A stretch of DNA of 64,000 bases from an uncultured Thiotrichales bacterium. GTDB lineage: Bacteria; Pseudomonadota; Gammaproteobacteria; Francisellales; CACEW01. The stretch covers positions 141,984-205,983 of the forward strand of contig CAIQBE010000050.1 of NCBI GenBank assembly GCA_903870015.1, given 5' to 3'. Positions 16,236-25,041 of the stretch are shown piece by piece (position 1 is the stretch's first letter; the number at the start of each line of letters is the position of its first letter). A model generated the notes under the pieces. It did no database searches and had not been told where the DNA came from. It saw only the letters and a program-made list of their open reading frames with translations. A program made the position numbers and the translations under genes.

Positions 16236-17762
16236 CTAAAAACGATGCGCCCGATTGCCATCAACAAACGTATCAAAAACATGGATACCATCTACAGCCA
16301 ACCGACTAAATAACCGAGCACCATGAGCAGAGGCACCTACAATTTTTAATTTTGCAGTCATAACTTCACCACGCCTCCTAACGGGCTTCTTTGGGTCAAT
16401 GAGTTTCACACCCGCATGACCTTGACTATTTGCAGGTAATAAGCCCATATCTGGCTTCAACGCTTGAATAAATGTTTTAATAACAAACGGAGATACCCCC
16501 TGCTCACGTAAAGCTTCTACATCAATGCGCGCATAAAAATTTCTGACTGCATCAACAAGCACAACCGCACTATTGGTTGATGCAAAAGCCGCAGGTATCG
16601 CTGCATCCGTCGCAGGCTTTTGCTGACGTCGTATAGGCTTAGGCACATGAATATTTCCACCCACAGGAGCCGCAGGCTCAACCACAATACTAGTCTCGGC
16701 TATTCCGCTATCAACAGCGCTAAATACTGAGGGGACAACATTACGCTGACTCAAAGTATATGCTGCAGATAAGTCCGGAATGACAGAAGCACTCTGAGTA
16801 GCCACAGCGATTTCATGCGCTCTCACAATAGTACCCTCATGAATAAACTTGATGGGAACAAATTTAAATAATGCACTTAAGCGCGCTAAGTTTGTCGCTA
16901 CTGCCTGAGGATTATTGACGCTATGCAGGCTAGGCAAACATTTTGCTGCAAGAAGGCTAACACAGAACATCCCAAAAAAAAGTGCCACTGCATTTTGAGG
17001 CGTTAACACATTGTTATAATGGGCAATGCCTAAAACCAAAAAGAAGATGAGCGGCGAACACATCCAACTCACTAATACTTGCAATAAAGCTAACATCCTA
17101 TGAGCACTCATAGATACCAGAGCATACTTTGCGCAAAACATCATGCCATAGTGCTTTAAGGCATCTACATTGAGCGCTCCAGGCGGAAGAGACAAAGGCG
17201 CAAGCTCATTCGCAACAGTCGCATACATACGTAGCCAACTCAATGCCAAGCTTTTCTGTCTTATCCCAAGACCATATTCACGAACATCCTCCGCAGTCAT
17301 CCTATTCGCAACGCCCGCTTCGATGACATAATAAAACGCCGTTTTCAAAATAGTGAGATCGGGATGCGCCAGCAACACTCCCTTCAAATAATCCGTTAAA
17401 AAAGTCCAAAAACGCGGCTGATTGGCAATCACTGGAAAATCAAATCCCTGAAAAACTCGCTGCAAACAAACAGGCACTGTTTCGCCATTTTCTTTCGCCC
17501 GCAAGACTGCCGCGATATCTCGCTTTGGAAGGTTTTTATTACCAGCCGTCAGCAAAACTCCTTTAATAGAAGCTATATAGGTTTGGGCATAAAAAGTAGC
17601 AATACGCTCACGCACCTCAAGATCAGTGTGACACGCCAAAACCAGTTGGTATTCTAGTAACAGCATACTCGAACCCGGGCTAAATAAAGTATCAAAAATT
17701 TCACGTTGTTTGAGTGTAAGTTGTTTTGGTTTAGTAATAGGACGCTGCTCAGATGCCAACAT
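16236..17762 (-). CDS. Hypothetical membrane protein with RelE-like C-terminal tail
   Basis: 508 residues, ATG 17762. Not recognised as a whole. Residues 1-220 look helical and soluble; two long hydrophobic segments follow (about 222-245 and 258-280, around LVSWMCSPLIFFLVLGI and VALFFGMFCVSLLA); then a low-complexity Ala/Val/Pro-rich stretch (about 320-395). The last 40 residues, including KLKIVGASAHGARLFSRLAV and the VFDTFVDGNRAH end, resemble the closing strands of RelE/HigB-type or related small toxin folds (beta-strand with Arg, then VFxxFVxxxxxH). That resemblance is weak and by eye. May be an effector with a membrane-inserted middle. Confidence 0.6.
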   Translation of the reverse strand: MLASEQRPITKPKQLTLKQREIFDTLFSPGSSMLLLEYQLVLACHTDLEVRERIATFYAQTYIASIKGVLLTAGNKNLPKRDIAAVLRAKENGETVPVCLQRVFQGFDFPVIANQPRFWTFLTDYLKGVLLAHPDLTILKTAFYYVIEAGVANRMTAEDVREYGLGIRQKSLALSWLRMYATVANELAPLSLPPGALNVDALKHYGMMFCAKYALVSMSAHRMLALLQVLVSWMCSPLIFFLVLGIAHYNNVLTPQNAVALFFGMFCVSLLAAKCLPSLHSVNNPQAVATNLARLSALFKFVPIKFIHEGTIVRAHEIAVATQSASVIPDLSAAYTLSQRNVVPSVFSAVDSGIAETSIVVEPAAPVGGNIHVPKPIRRQQKPATDAAIPAAFASTNSAVVLVDAVRNFYARIDVEALREQGVSPFVIKTFIQALKPDMGLLPANSQGHAGVKLIDPKKPVRRRGEVMTAKLKIVGASAHGARLFSRLAVDGIHVFDTFVDGNRAHRF

Positions 17763-17796
17763 AGGTAACTCTTTTTTAAATTTATATTATTATAAA

Positions 17797-18357
17797 CTAA
17801 TTTAATAAATTTACCAGACCAAACTGCACTTCCCCCATCACCTTATGGCGATAGACTTCCCAATCGGGAGAAATAAATTCAGCTAAGTTTAAGGCTTTTT
17901 CAGCTTCAAAATATACCATGCCACCAGGCAGTAAATGTCCATATTTTTTAATGGCATCCAAACTCTGCTTCAAGAAATCTTTACCAAAAGGCGGATCTAA
18001 AAAAATTAACTTAAATTGTTGCTGAGCTGGTTTTTCTAAAATATGCAAAGCCGTGTCATGGAGCACTTGCGCACGATCAGTGGCCTCTAATAATTTGATA
18101 TGTTTTTTAAGCTCAAAGACCACTTCGCGCTCGCGCTCAACAAACACCATAGATTTAGCGCCACGAGATAACGCCTCGAAACCCAAAGCACCACTGCCAG
18201 CAAACGCATCTAAACAATGCGCATCCTGAATTTCAAACATTAACCAATTAAACACAGTTTCGCGCACAGCATCCAAAGTCGGACGCAGCTGTAAGGTCGG
18301 ACGAAAATGAATTTTGCGACCGCGCCACACACCACCAATAATGCGTACTTGATTCAT
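17797..18357 (-). CDS. rsmD: 16S rRNA (guanine966-N2)-methyltransferase RsmD
   Basis: 186 residues, typical length. Methylates G966 of 16S rRNA using SAM. N-terminal RIIGGVWRGRKIHF and RPTLDAVRETVFNWL are family signatures; SAM-binding motif LDAFAGSGALGFEALSRGA (about residues 48-66) and catalytic motif IV DPPFGKD (about 121-127) are intact. Starts on the overlapping TAATG of adk, last gene of the lpxK-to-rsmD run. Confidence 0.95.
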   Translation of the reverse strand: MNQVRIIGGVWRGRKIHFRPTLQLRPTLDAVRETVFNWLMFEIQDAHCLDAFAGSGALGFEALSRGAKSMVFVEREREVVFELKKHIKLLEATDRAQVLHDTALHILEKPAQQQFKLIFLDPPFGKDFLKQSLDAIKKYGHLLPGGMVYFEAEKALNLAEFISPDWEVYRHKVMGEVQFGLVNLLN

Positions 18358-19007
18358 TAATGAATATTTAAGCTTTTAAAAATAGCAGTTTTGACCTCAT
18401 CAACCGCACCCATGCCATCAACCACGGTGTACTTCAACGGCGTAGTCGTACTTAACTTACGATAATAATCAATCAAAGGCGCAGTTTGGGTATCGTAAAC
18501 TTTTAAACGATTACGCACGGTTTCTTCCAAGTCATCAGGACGCTGTACTAAAGGTTCGCCCGTGACATCATCAAGCCCTTCAACTTTTGGAGGATGCGAT
18601 AACACATGATAAATACGCCCAGAGCCAGGATGCACGCGCCGACCACTAATGCGACGGACGACTTCTTCGTGATCGACTAAAAATTCAATGACAGCATCGA
18701 TCTCAATGCCATTGGCACGCAAAGCATCGGCCTGGTCTATCGTACGCGGAAAACCATCTAATAAAAAACCATTGCGGCAATCGGTTTCTGCTACGCGCTC
18801 TTTCACTAAATTAATCATGACCTCATCGGGCACCAAAGCACCGCTTTCCATAATGGCCTTGGCTTTTAAACCCAAAGGCGTACCAGCCTTAACGGCTGCG
18901 CGTAACATATCCCCGGTTGAAATTTGAGGGATCTTTAAAGCCTCAAGCAAAAATTTAGCTTGCGTGCCTTTGCCAGCACCAGGAGGCCCAAGTAAAATGA
19001 TACGCAT
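18357..19007 (-). CDS. adk: Adenylate kinase
   Basis: 216 residues from ATG 19007 (AGGATTG upstream; the frame also allows a TTG three codons earlier, less likely). Converts ATP + AMP to 2 ADP in the cytoplasm. P-loop [12 protein letters not shown] at residues 5-16, AMP-binding [17 protein letters not shown] and the LID domain ([13 protein letters not shown]) without zinc cysteines, the long-form enzyme as in E. coli. Its stop overlaps the rsmD start. Confidence 0.97.
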   Translation of the reverse strand: MRIILLGPPGAGKGTQAKFLLEALKIPQISTGDMLRAAVKAGTPLGLKAKAIMESGALVPDEVMINLVKERVAETDCRNGFLLDGFPRTIDQADALRANGIEIDAVIEFLVDHEEVVRRISGRRVHPGSGRIYHVLSHPPKVEGLDDVTGEPLVQRPDDLEETVRNRLKVYDTQTAPLIDYYRKLSTTTPLKYTVVDGMGAVDEVKTAIFKSLNIH

Positions 19008-19040
19008 AATAATCAATCCTAATTAACTTTCAAGGGCCTA

Positions 19041-20339
19041 TTATACCAATTTTTTGGTCAATAACGCCATACTTTCAACATGGTTGGTATGAGGGAACAT
19101 ATCCATAACCCCAATTTTTTCAAGAACATAGCCCTGTTCCTTCACTAAAATTTCGATATCGCGCACTAAAGTCGATAAATGACACGACACATAAACAATA
19201 CGCGCAGGATCCCACAGCTTAATCGCACGCACAACGGCCTCAGCACCCGCACGTGGGGGATCTAATAATAATTTATCCACTTTCATCGCAAAAGGTTGTA
19301 AAGCGTCAGGCTCAAACAAATTCGCCATGGCAAACTTGGCATTGATGATACCATTATGCTCAGCATTTTGCGCTGCAAGCTCAGTCATATGCACATCACC
19401 CTCAATCCCAATAACTGTTTTAGCATGACGCGCCAGAGGCAAAGTAAAATTACCCAAGCCGCAAAACAAATCCAAGACGGCATCATCGGCTTTTAAATCT
19501 AATAATGCCAAAGCCTGTTGCACCATGGTTTCATTTAAACTCATATTCACTTGAGTAAAATCTTGCGGACGAAAGTTGAAACTTAAATCATAACTCGGTA
19601 AACGATAAGACAAGTCAACTTTATCCAGTGGATACACTTGCTGAATCGTCTCAAGCCCCCCTGATTGCAAATAAATAAACCATGAATGCTTTTGCGCAAG
19701 TTCAACAATCAATGCAAGATCATCAGAAGGCATCGGCACCATATGCCGAAATACCAAGGCAACACCAGCATCACTACCCGCAACCTCAATTTGCGCAATA
19801 TGATCTTTAATGCTTAATGTCGTTAACACTTGTTTTAGCTCTTGCAAATGCTCGCCAATACCAGAATGTAAAATTTCACAGCGCTCAGTATTAGTTAAAA
19901 AGTTACTTTCCGCCTCACGAAACCCCACCAAGACCTCGCCTTTTTTTCTGACAAACCGCACACCCATACGCGCTTTGTGGCGATAACCCCAAAGATTTTT
20001 TTGCAAAGGCGGCAGCCATTCTTTGGGATGCAAATCAGCACGCTCTAGTAATTCACGCAACCACAATTCTTTATGATGAATCTGCGCCACAGAATCTAAA
20101 TGCTGCAAAGAACAACCACCGCAAATACCAAAAACTTTACACTTGGGCACCACGCGCTCTGTTGACGGCGTCAGAATTTCAACAACTTCAGCTTCATCAT
20201 ATTGACGCTTACGCTTAAGATATTTAATCGTGACCATTTCAGTAGGTAAAGCACCTTTGATAAACGTTGCTTTCCCATCAATAAATGCCAAACCCCGACC
20301 ATCAGTCGTGAGCTTACTAACGACAACTCCCTCTGCCAT
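19041..20339 (-). CDS. rlmD: 23S rRNA (uracil1939-C5)-methyltransferase RlmD
   Basis: 432 residues. An N-terminal TRAM domain (about 1-55) is followed by the 4Fe-4S cluster cysteines (CKVFGICGGC about residues 67-76, third ligand near C153), the SAM motif LDLFCGLGNFTLP, the LLLDPPRAG motif and catalytic cysteine in VYVSCHLSTL. Length and cluster fit RlmD (RumA) rather than TrmA or RlmC. Twelve bases downstream of the small membrane protein gene. Confidence 0.93.
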   Translation of the reverse strand: MAEGVVVSKLTTDGRGLAFIDGKATFIKGALPTEMVTIKYLKRKRQYDEAEVVEILTPSTERVVPKCKVFGICGGCSLQHLDSVAQIHHKELWLRELLERADLHPKEWLPPLQKNLWGYRHKARMGVRFVRKKGEVLVGFREAESNFLTNTERCEILHSGIGEHLQELKQVLTTLSIKDHIAQIEVAGSDAGVALVFRHMVPMPSDDLALIVELAQKHSWFIYLQSGGLETIQQVYPLDKVDLSYRLPSYDLSFNFRPQDFTQVNMSLNETMVQQALALLDLKADDAVLDLFCGLGNFTLPLARHAKTVIGIEGDVHMTELAAQNAEHNGIINAKFAMANLFEPDALQPFAMKVDKLLLDPPRAGAEAVVRAIKLWDPARIVYVSCHLSTLVRDIEILVKEQGYVLEKIGVMDMFPHTNHVESMALLTKKLV

Positions 20340-20351
20340 AAATCATGTTCC

Positions 20352-20759
20352 TTAAGTTGACATCTCTTTAACAGTTTTATTCAATTCTCTTTGCAACAAC
20401 AACACCGAGAACCATACCAAAAATAGATTAAGCAGCGTTACCATCAACCAAATCACCCACATTGAAAAAAACGATACTAAACCACCAAAAAGCAGCGCTA
20501 AAACAGCATTAACAAACCAAAATACCGCAAAACTTGTGCGATAGAGCCATAAATTTAATAAAGCCTGAAGGATAGCGACAACAAAAGCACCAACGCCCAT
20601 CATCGGTGCAAAAATATTTAAGTCTGCCATCGCAGAAGACACCGGCCCTGGCGCAAATTGTATATACAAAGCCAAGACACCGAGATAACTTAAAAAAGTC
20701 AAAGCCCCAAACAACACGGCATGAATAAGCACCCAACGAAACGTCACTGACAATTTCAT
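20352..20759 (-). CDS. Small four-helix membrane protein, unknown function
   Basis: 135 residues from ATG 20759; a GTG at 20765 overlaps the kdsB stop but is too close to the ribosome site GGAGG (20767-20771), so the ATG is preferred. About four hydrophobic segments cover most of the protein (around AVLFGALTFLSYLGVLALYI, APMMGVGAFVVAILQALL, FAVFWFVNAVLALLFGGL and MWVIWLMVTLLNLFLVWF). No family recognised. Translationally linked to kdsB and followed closely by rlmD. Confidence 0.75.
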   Translation of the reverse strand: MKLSVTFRWVLIHAVLFGALTFLSYLGVLALYIQFAPGPVSSAMADLNIFAPMMGVGAFVVAILQALLNLWLYRTSFAVFWFVNAVLALLFGGLVSFFSMWVIWLMVTLLNLFLVWFSVLLLQRELNKTVKEMST

Positions 20760-20761
20760 TT

Positions 20762-21508
20762 TCACCCCTCCAATATTTTTTTAACCGCATCAAAACTCGC
20801 TTGAGTATCAACCCCCGGAGGCGTGGCATCAGGTGCTAAATCAACATGAATCCTATAACCATGCCACAAAACACGAAGCTGTTCTAAAGATTCCAATATC
20901 TCCAAAGGACTACGTTCAAGCCCTAAATATTTTTTCAAAAAATGCCCACGATACGCATACAAACCTACATGCCTAAAAAAGTGCAAAGCATCGGGTACTT
21001 CGGCAGGAAAATGATCGCGCGCCCAAGGAATGGGAGCACGACTAAAATATAAGGCATAATTATTTTTATCAAACACTACTTTGACAGCATTAGGATTAAA
21101 TAACTCCTCATGTTCATAAATAGGATCATATAAAGTAGTCACATCAGCCCGGGGATAATTCTCAAGATTTTGCGCCACACTCCAAACATTCGCAATCGGA
21201 ATTAGGGGCTCATCCCCCTGAACACAGACAATAATATCATCTTCATGATAACCCAAAGTCGCAAAAGCCTCAGCACAACGATCGGTCCCCGAGGGATGAT
21301 CGATACTCGTCATACAAACCTCAGCTCCAACCGCTCGAGCAACATCGGCAATACGCTCATCATCTGTTGCAATGACAACACTATCAAAATTACATTTAAG
21401 TGCACGCTCGTAGGTATGCAACAACAAAGGCTTACCCTGTAACGGCAATAACAATTTCTGTGGCAAACGGCTCGAGGCAAAACGGGCCGGAATAATAATG
21501 CGCTTCAT
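20762..21508 (-). CDS. kdsB: 3-deoxy-manno-octulosonate cytidylyltransferase KdsB
   Basis: 248 residues, full length. Activates KDO to CMP-KDO for lipid A-core synthesis. N-terminal IIIPARFASSRLPQKLL nucleotide-binding loop, VVIATDDERIADVA, SGTDRCAEA, CVQGDEPLI (metal-binding Asp) and FFRHVGLYAYR are all present. Starts directly after the Trm112-like gene; with lpxK upstream this is the conserved lpxK-ycaR-kdsB arrangement. Confidence 0.97.
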   Translation of the reverse strand: MKRIIIPARFASSRLPQKLLLPLQGKPLLLHTYERALKCNFDSVVIATDDERIADVARAVGAEVCMTSIDHPSGTDRCAEAFATLGYHEDDIIVCVQGDEPLIPIANVWSVAQNLENYPRADVTTLYDPIYEHEELFNPNAVKVVFDKNNYALYFSRAPIPWARDHFPAEVPDALHFFRHVGLYAYRGHFLKKYLGLERSPLEILESLEQLRVLWHGYRIHVDLAPDATPPGVDTQASFDAVKKILEG

Positions 21509-21697
21509 TTAAAATTTCTCCGAAAGCTCATCCGTTGTTAAATGCCTGGCCTCTTCGACCAACATGATGGGAATACCCTCGCGAATAGGAAATGCCAATT
21601 TATCCGCACGCGACCAGAGCTCTTGCCGTTCTTTGTTATACACAAGGGGCGCTTTAGAAATGGGGGAGACTAAAATTTCGAGTATTTTTGTATTCAT
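21509..21697 (-). CDS. Trm112 family (YcaR-like) protein
   Basis: 62 residues from ATG 21697 with GGAGT eight bases upstream; an in-frame TTG two codons earlier is less likely. Matches the YcaR/Trm112 fold: [18 protein letters not shown] near the N-terminus and [12 protein letters not shown] near residue 40. The CPxC zinc pair of many homologues is replaced by SPIS here, so no zinc site is expected. Function in bacteria is unclear; it is constantly found between lpxK and kdsB, as here. Confidence 0.85.
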   Translation of the reverse strand: MNTKILEILVSPISKAPLVYNKERQELWSRADKLAFPIREGIPIMLVEEARHLTTDELSEKF

Positions 21698-21718
21698 GAT
21701 CAAACTCCTATGTATTCT

Positions 21719-22723
21719 TTAAGTATAGCCAAGCTTACGCATGAATGCACGCAAAAACTCTACCGGCAATTCGGCGCTAATTTCCAAGGCATAAAGATTT
21801 TGCAAGCCCATGCCTTCGCATTTAACCGCATCTTTTTGAGTCATCACGATGGGCAAATTATTAAGTGATTCTAAATCTTTTAACGTAAATTGATGATGAT
21901 CAGGAAAAGCACGTGGCTGAATATCTGCTCCTAATAATTTTAACGTCGCGAAAAAGCGCTCAGGATGACCAATACCAGCAACCGCATAACAGCTTAAACC
22001 TTGCAAAAATACCAAGGGCATAATCGCACGCGAGCCATCGGCTTTGAGCAAATACTCTGGAGTGACATAAAATTCAAAAGCCTTGGCACCAAAAGCATGC
22101 TGAATGGCCATCGCTTTATTACCCTGATTCACCAAAATAAAATCCATTTCATGCAGGCGTTCAACAGGTTCACGCAAAGGACCCGCTGGCAAACAAAAAC
22201 GATTACCTAATTGTCGTTTAGCATCAACCACTGCAATTTCAAGGGTACGCGCAAGCGCATAATGCTGCAAACCATCATCACTTAACACAATATCCAGGTT
22301 AAATTTTTGTAATAACAACGCCAATGCCTCTGTACGTTTAGGATGCACGACCAAAGGGCATAAGGTTTCTCGATAAATTAAATAAGGCTCATCACCAACA
22401 TCAAGTGGATCAACCTCATCATGTAAAATCACAGGTGCATCACTACTACGAACACGACTTTTATAACCACGGCTAATGACCCCGACCCGCAGCCCTTGAC
22501 TCATCAAAAAACGCACAAGCGCAATGACAACTGGAGTTTTACCGGTACCACCTACAGTCAAATTACCAATCACCACTACTGGCACCGTACTTTTTATGGC
22601 AGCCGCTTGCAAGCGCAATCGCCGCATCGCAGCAACACGCTCAAATAAGTGACTCAAAGGCACTAACGGCAACGCCAACCAACGATAACGTTGCTGATAC
22701 CATAATTTATCCAAAAAACTCAT
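21719..22723 (-). CDS. lpxK: Tetraacyldisaccharide 4'-kinase LpxK
   Basis: 334 residues from ATG 22723 (AGGGGTG upstream; TTG immediately before it rejected). Phosphorylates the lipid A disaccharide at 4', on the inner face of the inner membrane. Motifs: N-terminal amphipathic anchor with YRWLALPLVPLSHLF, P-loop VIGNLTVGGTGKTPVV (about residues 52-67), VGVISRGYKS, DVGDEP and SDDGLQHY. First gene of the minus-strand run; usually msbA precedes it, but here it diverges from glnA. Confidence 0.96.
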   Translation of the reverse strand: MSFLDKLWYQQRYRWLALPLVPLSHLFERVAAMRRLRLQAAAIKSTVPVVVIGNLTVGGTGKTPVVIALVRFLMSQGLRVGVISRGYKSRVRSSDAPVILHDEVDPLDVGDEPYLIYRETLCPLVVHPKRTEALALLLQKFNLDIVLSDDGLQHYALARTLEIAVVDAKRQLGNRFCLPAGPLREPVERLHEMDFILVNQGNKAMAIQHAFGAKAFEFYVTPEYLLKADGSRAIMPLVFLQGLSCYAVAGIGHPERFFATLKLLGADIQPRAFPDHHQFTLKDLESLNNLPIVMTQKDAVKCEGMGLQNLYALEISAELPVEFLRAFMRKLGYT

Positions 22724-22839
22724 CAATCACCCCTAGACACAACCCGATGTTAATTCTAGTAAAAACAAGCCGTTATAGCAAATGGTTACAAAAATAATCT
22801 AGAAAAAAATCATATTTACAAAATTTCCAAACGCTCCCT

Positions 22840-22868
22840 TTGATAATTATATTCTATCATGTTATTCT
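22840..22868 (+). promoter_or_regulatory. Predicted sigma70 promoter of glnA
   Basis: TTGATA (22840-22845), 17-base spacer, TATTCT (22863-22868); expected start of transcription near 22875, about 50 bases before the glnA ATG. No sigma54 (GG-N10-GC type) site was seen in this spacer. Confidence 0.5.
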
Positions 22869-22923
22869 TACTCGCGGTTCAATCAATTTCCAAACCCATA
22901 CAATCAGAGGAACAAAAACCGCC

Positions 22924-24333
22924 ATGAGTCAAAAAATTCTGCAATTTATCAAAGACAACAACATCGAATACGTTGACCTACGTTTCACCGACACCAAAGG
23001 CAAAGAGCAACATGTCAGCATACCTGCAAGACTCGTTGATGCCAAATTTTTTGAAGATGGCAAAATGTTCGATGGCTCATCCATTGCTGGCTGGAGACCG
23101 ATTAATAAATCCGATATGATGTTAAAACCTGACAGCGAGGCGCTCTTCTGTCTGGATCCATTTACCGAAGTACCTACCCTAATTTTACGTTGCGATATTA
23201 TTGACCCTCTGACCATGTCAGGTTATGACCGCGATCCACGCTCCATTGCTAAAAAAGCCGAAGCTTACTTGAAAAAAACCGGCCTAGCCGATCAATTTTT
23301 AGTAGGACCTGAGCCTGAATTTTTTATCTTTGATGACGTCAAATGGCAGGTCAACATGCAAGGTGCAAGCTATAGCATCGACTCTATCGAAGGCGCATGG
23401 AACAGCAACAAAGAGTATTTAGAGGGCAACTACGGACACCGTCCTGGTATCAAAGGTGGTTATTTCCCCGTACCTCCCGTTGATTCCACCCAAGATTTAC
23501 GTACCGAAATGTGTCAAATTTTAGAAGAAATCGGCATTCCCGTTGAGGCCCATCATCACGAAGTCGCAACCGCCAATCAAAATGAAATTGCCACCGTCTG
23601 CAATACGCTAACCCTCAAAGCCGACGAAATCCAGTTATTCAAATATGTGGTACATAACGTCGCCCATATGCATGGTAAGACCGCAACCTTTATGCCCAAG
23701 CCCTTAGTTGGCGATAATGGTTCAGGCATGCACTGTCATCAATCGTTAGCCAAAGGCGGCAAAAATTTATTTGCAGGTGACCAATACGCAGGCCTATCTG
23801 AACAAGCACTATTTTTCATTGGCGGTATTATTCATCACGCTAAAGCGCTTAACGCCTTTACCAACCCGGCAACCAATAGTTACAAACGCTTGGTACCTGG
23901 TTTTGAAGCACCTGTATTACTGGCCTATTCCAGCTGTAATCGCTCTGCATCGATTCGTGTCCCCTTCACCACTGGTGAAAAAACCCGCCGTATCGAAGTG
24001 CGCTTCCCCGACCCCTGTGCCAATCCATACCTGGCTTTCGCAGCAATGTTAATGGCCGGCCTTGATGGTATCGAAAAACGCATTCACCCAGGCGCCTCAA
24101 TGGATGATGATCTTTATGAGTTATCAGCAGAAGAACAAAGAAACATCCCGAGCGTCGCCCACTCTCTAGGCGAAGCACTAGATGCCTTGAAAAAAGATCA
24201 TGATTTCTTAATGCACGGCCAAGTGTTCACCAAAGACGCGATCTTGGCGTACATTGATCTGAAAGAGCAAGAAGTACAAGCACTCAATATGACCACGCAT
24301 CCCATTGAGTTTCAGATGTATTACAGCCTATAA
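22924..24333 (+). CDS. glnA: Type I glutamine synthetase GlnA
   Basis: 469 residues from ATG 22924; the frame is open from 22840 but the upstream part overlaps the promoter and the ATG matches the conserved N-terminus. Makes glutamine from glutamate and ammonia with ATP. Motifs: [33 protein letters not shown] (metal Glu), the GS signature [29 protein letters not shown] and [10 protein letters not shown]. The adenylylation loop Tyr region (around [10 protein letters not shown], Tyr near 400) is present, so control by GlnE-type adenylylation is possible. A strong hairpin follows the stop. Confidence 0.97.
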   Translation: MSQKILQFIKDNNIEYVDLRFTDTKGKEQHVSIPARLVDAKFFEDGKMFDGSSIAGWRPINKSDMMLKPDSEALFCLDPFTEVPTLILRCDIIDPLTMSGYDRDPRSIAKKAEAYLKKTGLADQFLVGPEPEFFIFDDVKWQVNMQGASYSIDSIEGAWNSNKEYLEGNYGHRPGIKGGYFPVPPVDSTQDLRTEMCQILEEIGIPVEAHHHEVATANQNEIATVCNTLTLKADEIQLFKYVVHNVAHMHGKTATFMPKPLVGDNGSGMHCHQSLAKGGKNLFAGDQYAGLSEQALFFIGGIIHHAKALNAFTNPATNSYKRLVPGFEAPVLLAYSSCNRSASIRVPFTTGEKTRRIEVRFPDPCANPYLAFAAMLMAGLDGIEKRIHPGASMDDDLYELSAEEQRNIPSVAHSLGEALDALKKDHDFLMHGQVFTKDAILAYIDLKEQEVQALNMTTHPIEFQMYYSL

Positions 24334-24345
24334 AAACATCATCAC

Positions 24346-24376
24346 GCCACGGGGACTTTTTTACCACCCCCGTGGC
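24346..24376. terminator. Strong hairpin after glnA, possible terminator
   Basis: Perfect 9-bp stem GCCACGGGG / CCCCGTGGC with a 13-base loop that holds the T-run; no T-run follows the stem, so it is an atypical terminator or an mRNA-protecting/attenuating structure between glnA and the next gene. Confidence 0.5.
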
Positions 24377-24417
24377 ACTCCCAAATATGAGTACTGCTGG
24401 TTGAAACAGGAAAAATC

Positions 24418-24915
24418 ATGTTTTACAAAACGCTAAAAATATCAAAAAAATTAATCTACATTCCTTGCATCACAAGCTTATTGGGATTTGCACTAATGCT
24501 GATTATGGCAACCATGACTATGTTCCAAGCCATTAGCTCACTACCACAAATTTGGTCGGCGCATTTTGACTATGCCCTTGCAAAATCCGCAATTGCAAGC
24601 GCCATTTTTTCAATTGATCAATATTTAATTGCCTTTGTATTTTATATCTTCAGCAATGGAATATATAGCCTGTTTTTAAAGAATGAAAAATCCATAGAAG
24701 CTTCACAAAATGCCGCTTTAAGAATTAAGAGCCTAGATCAACTAAAAGACATCCTCAGCAAAACCATCGTACTTGCATTACTAGTTGAATACTTTAAATT
24801 TGCAATTGAAATAACTTACAACAACAGCCTTGATTTATTGTATTTTTCATTAACCATTTTAGCGGTCAGCATTAGCATTGTCAGCTTATTTCATTTTTCA
24901 AAAAGTAAACGATAA
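24418..24915 (+). CDS. YqhA/UPF0114 family membrane protein
   Basis: 165 residues, the length of this family. Three to four hydrophobic segments: about 13-40 (PCITSLLGFALMLIMAT), 66-88 (SIDQYLIAFVFYIFSNGIYS), 116-135 (TIVLALLVEYFKFAIEI) and 142-160. The order SIDxYLIA...GIYSLFL, then IKSLDQLKDILSK, then VEYFKF is characteristic of UPF0114. Function unknown. Separated from glnA by a hairpin and from the next gene by 126 bases with no visible signal, so probably its own unit or weak read-through. Confidence 0.65.
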   Translation: MFYKTLKISKKLIYIPCITSLLGFALMLIMATMTMFQAISSLPQIWSAHFDYALAKSAIASAIFSIDQYLIAFVFYIFSNGIYSLFLKNEKSIEASQNAALRIKSLDQLKDILSKTIVLALLVEYFKFAIEITYNNSLDLLYFSLTILAVSISIVSLFHFSKSKR

Positions 24916-25041
24916 GCTTGAAGTAGATGCAACCTCGGGGAGCAAATGGCAATTAGAACAAAATACCAGAAAGCCACCTCCACACTTGCATTCTCCAAGC
25001 ATTCCTTTACAATCATCAAAGACAAATAAACAGGAACCTTC

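Noticed and set aside
22840-22923. N-terminal extension of glnA
   Set aside because: It overlaps the predicted promoter, has no homology to glutamine synthetase, and the conserved N-terminus begins at 22924.
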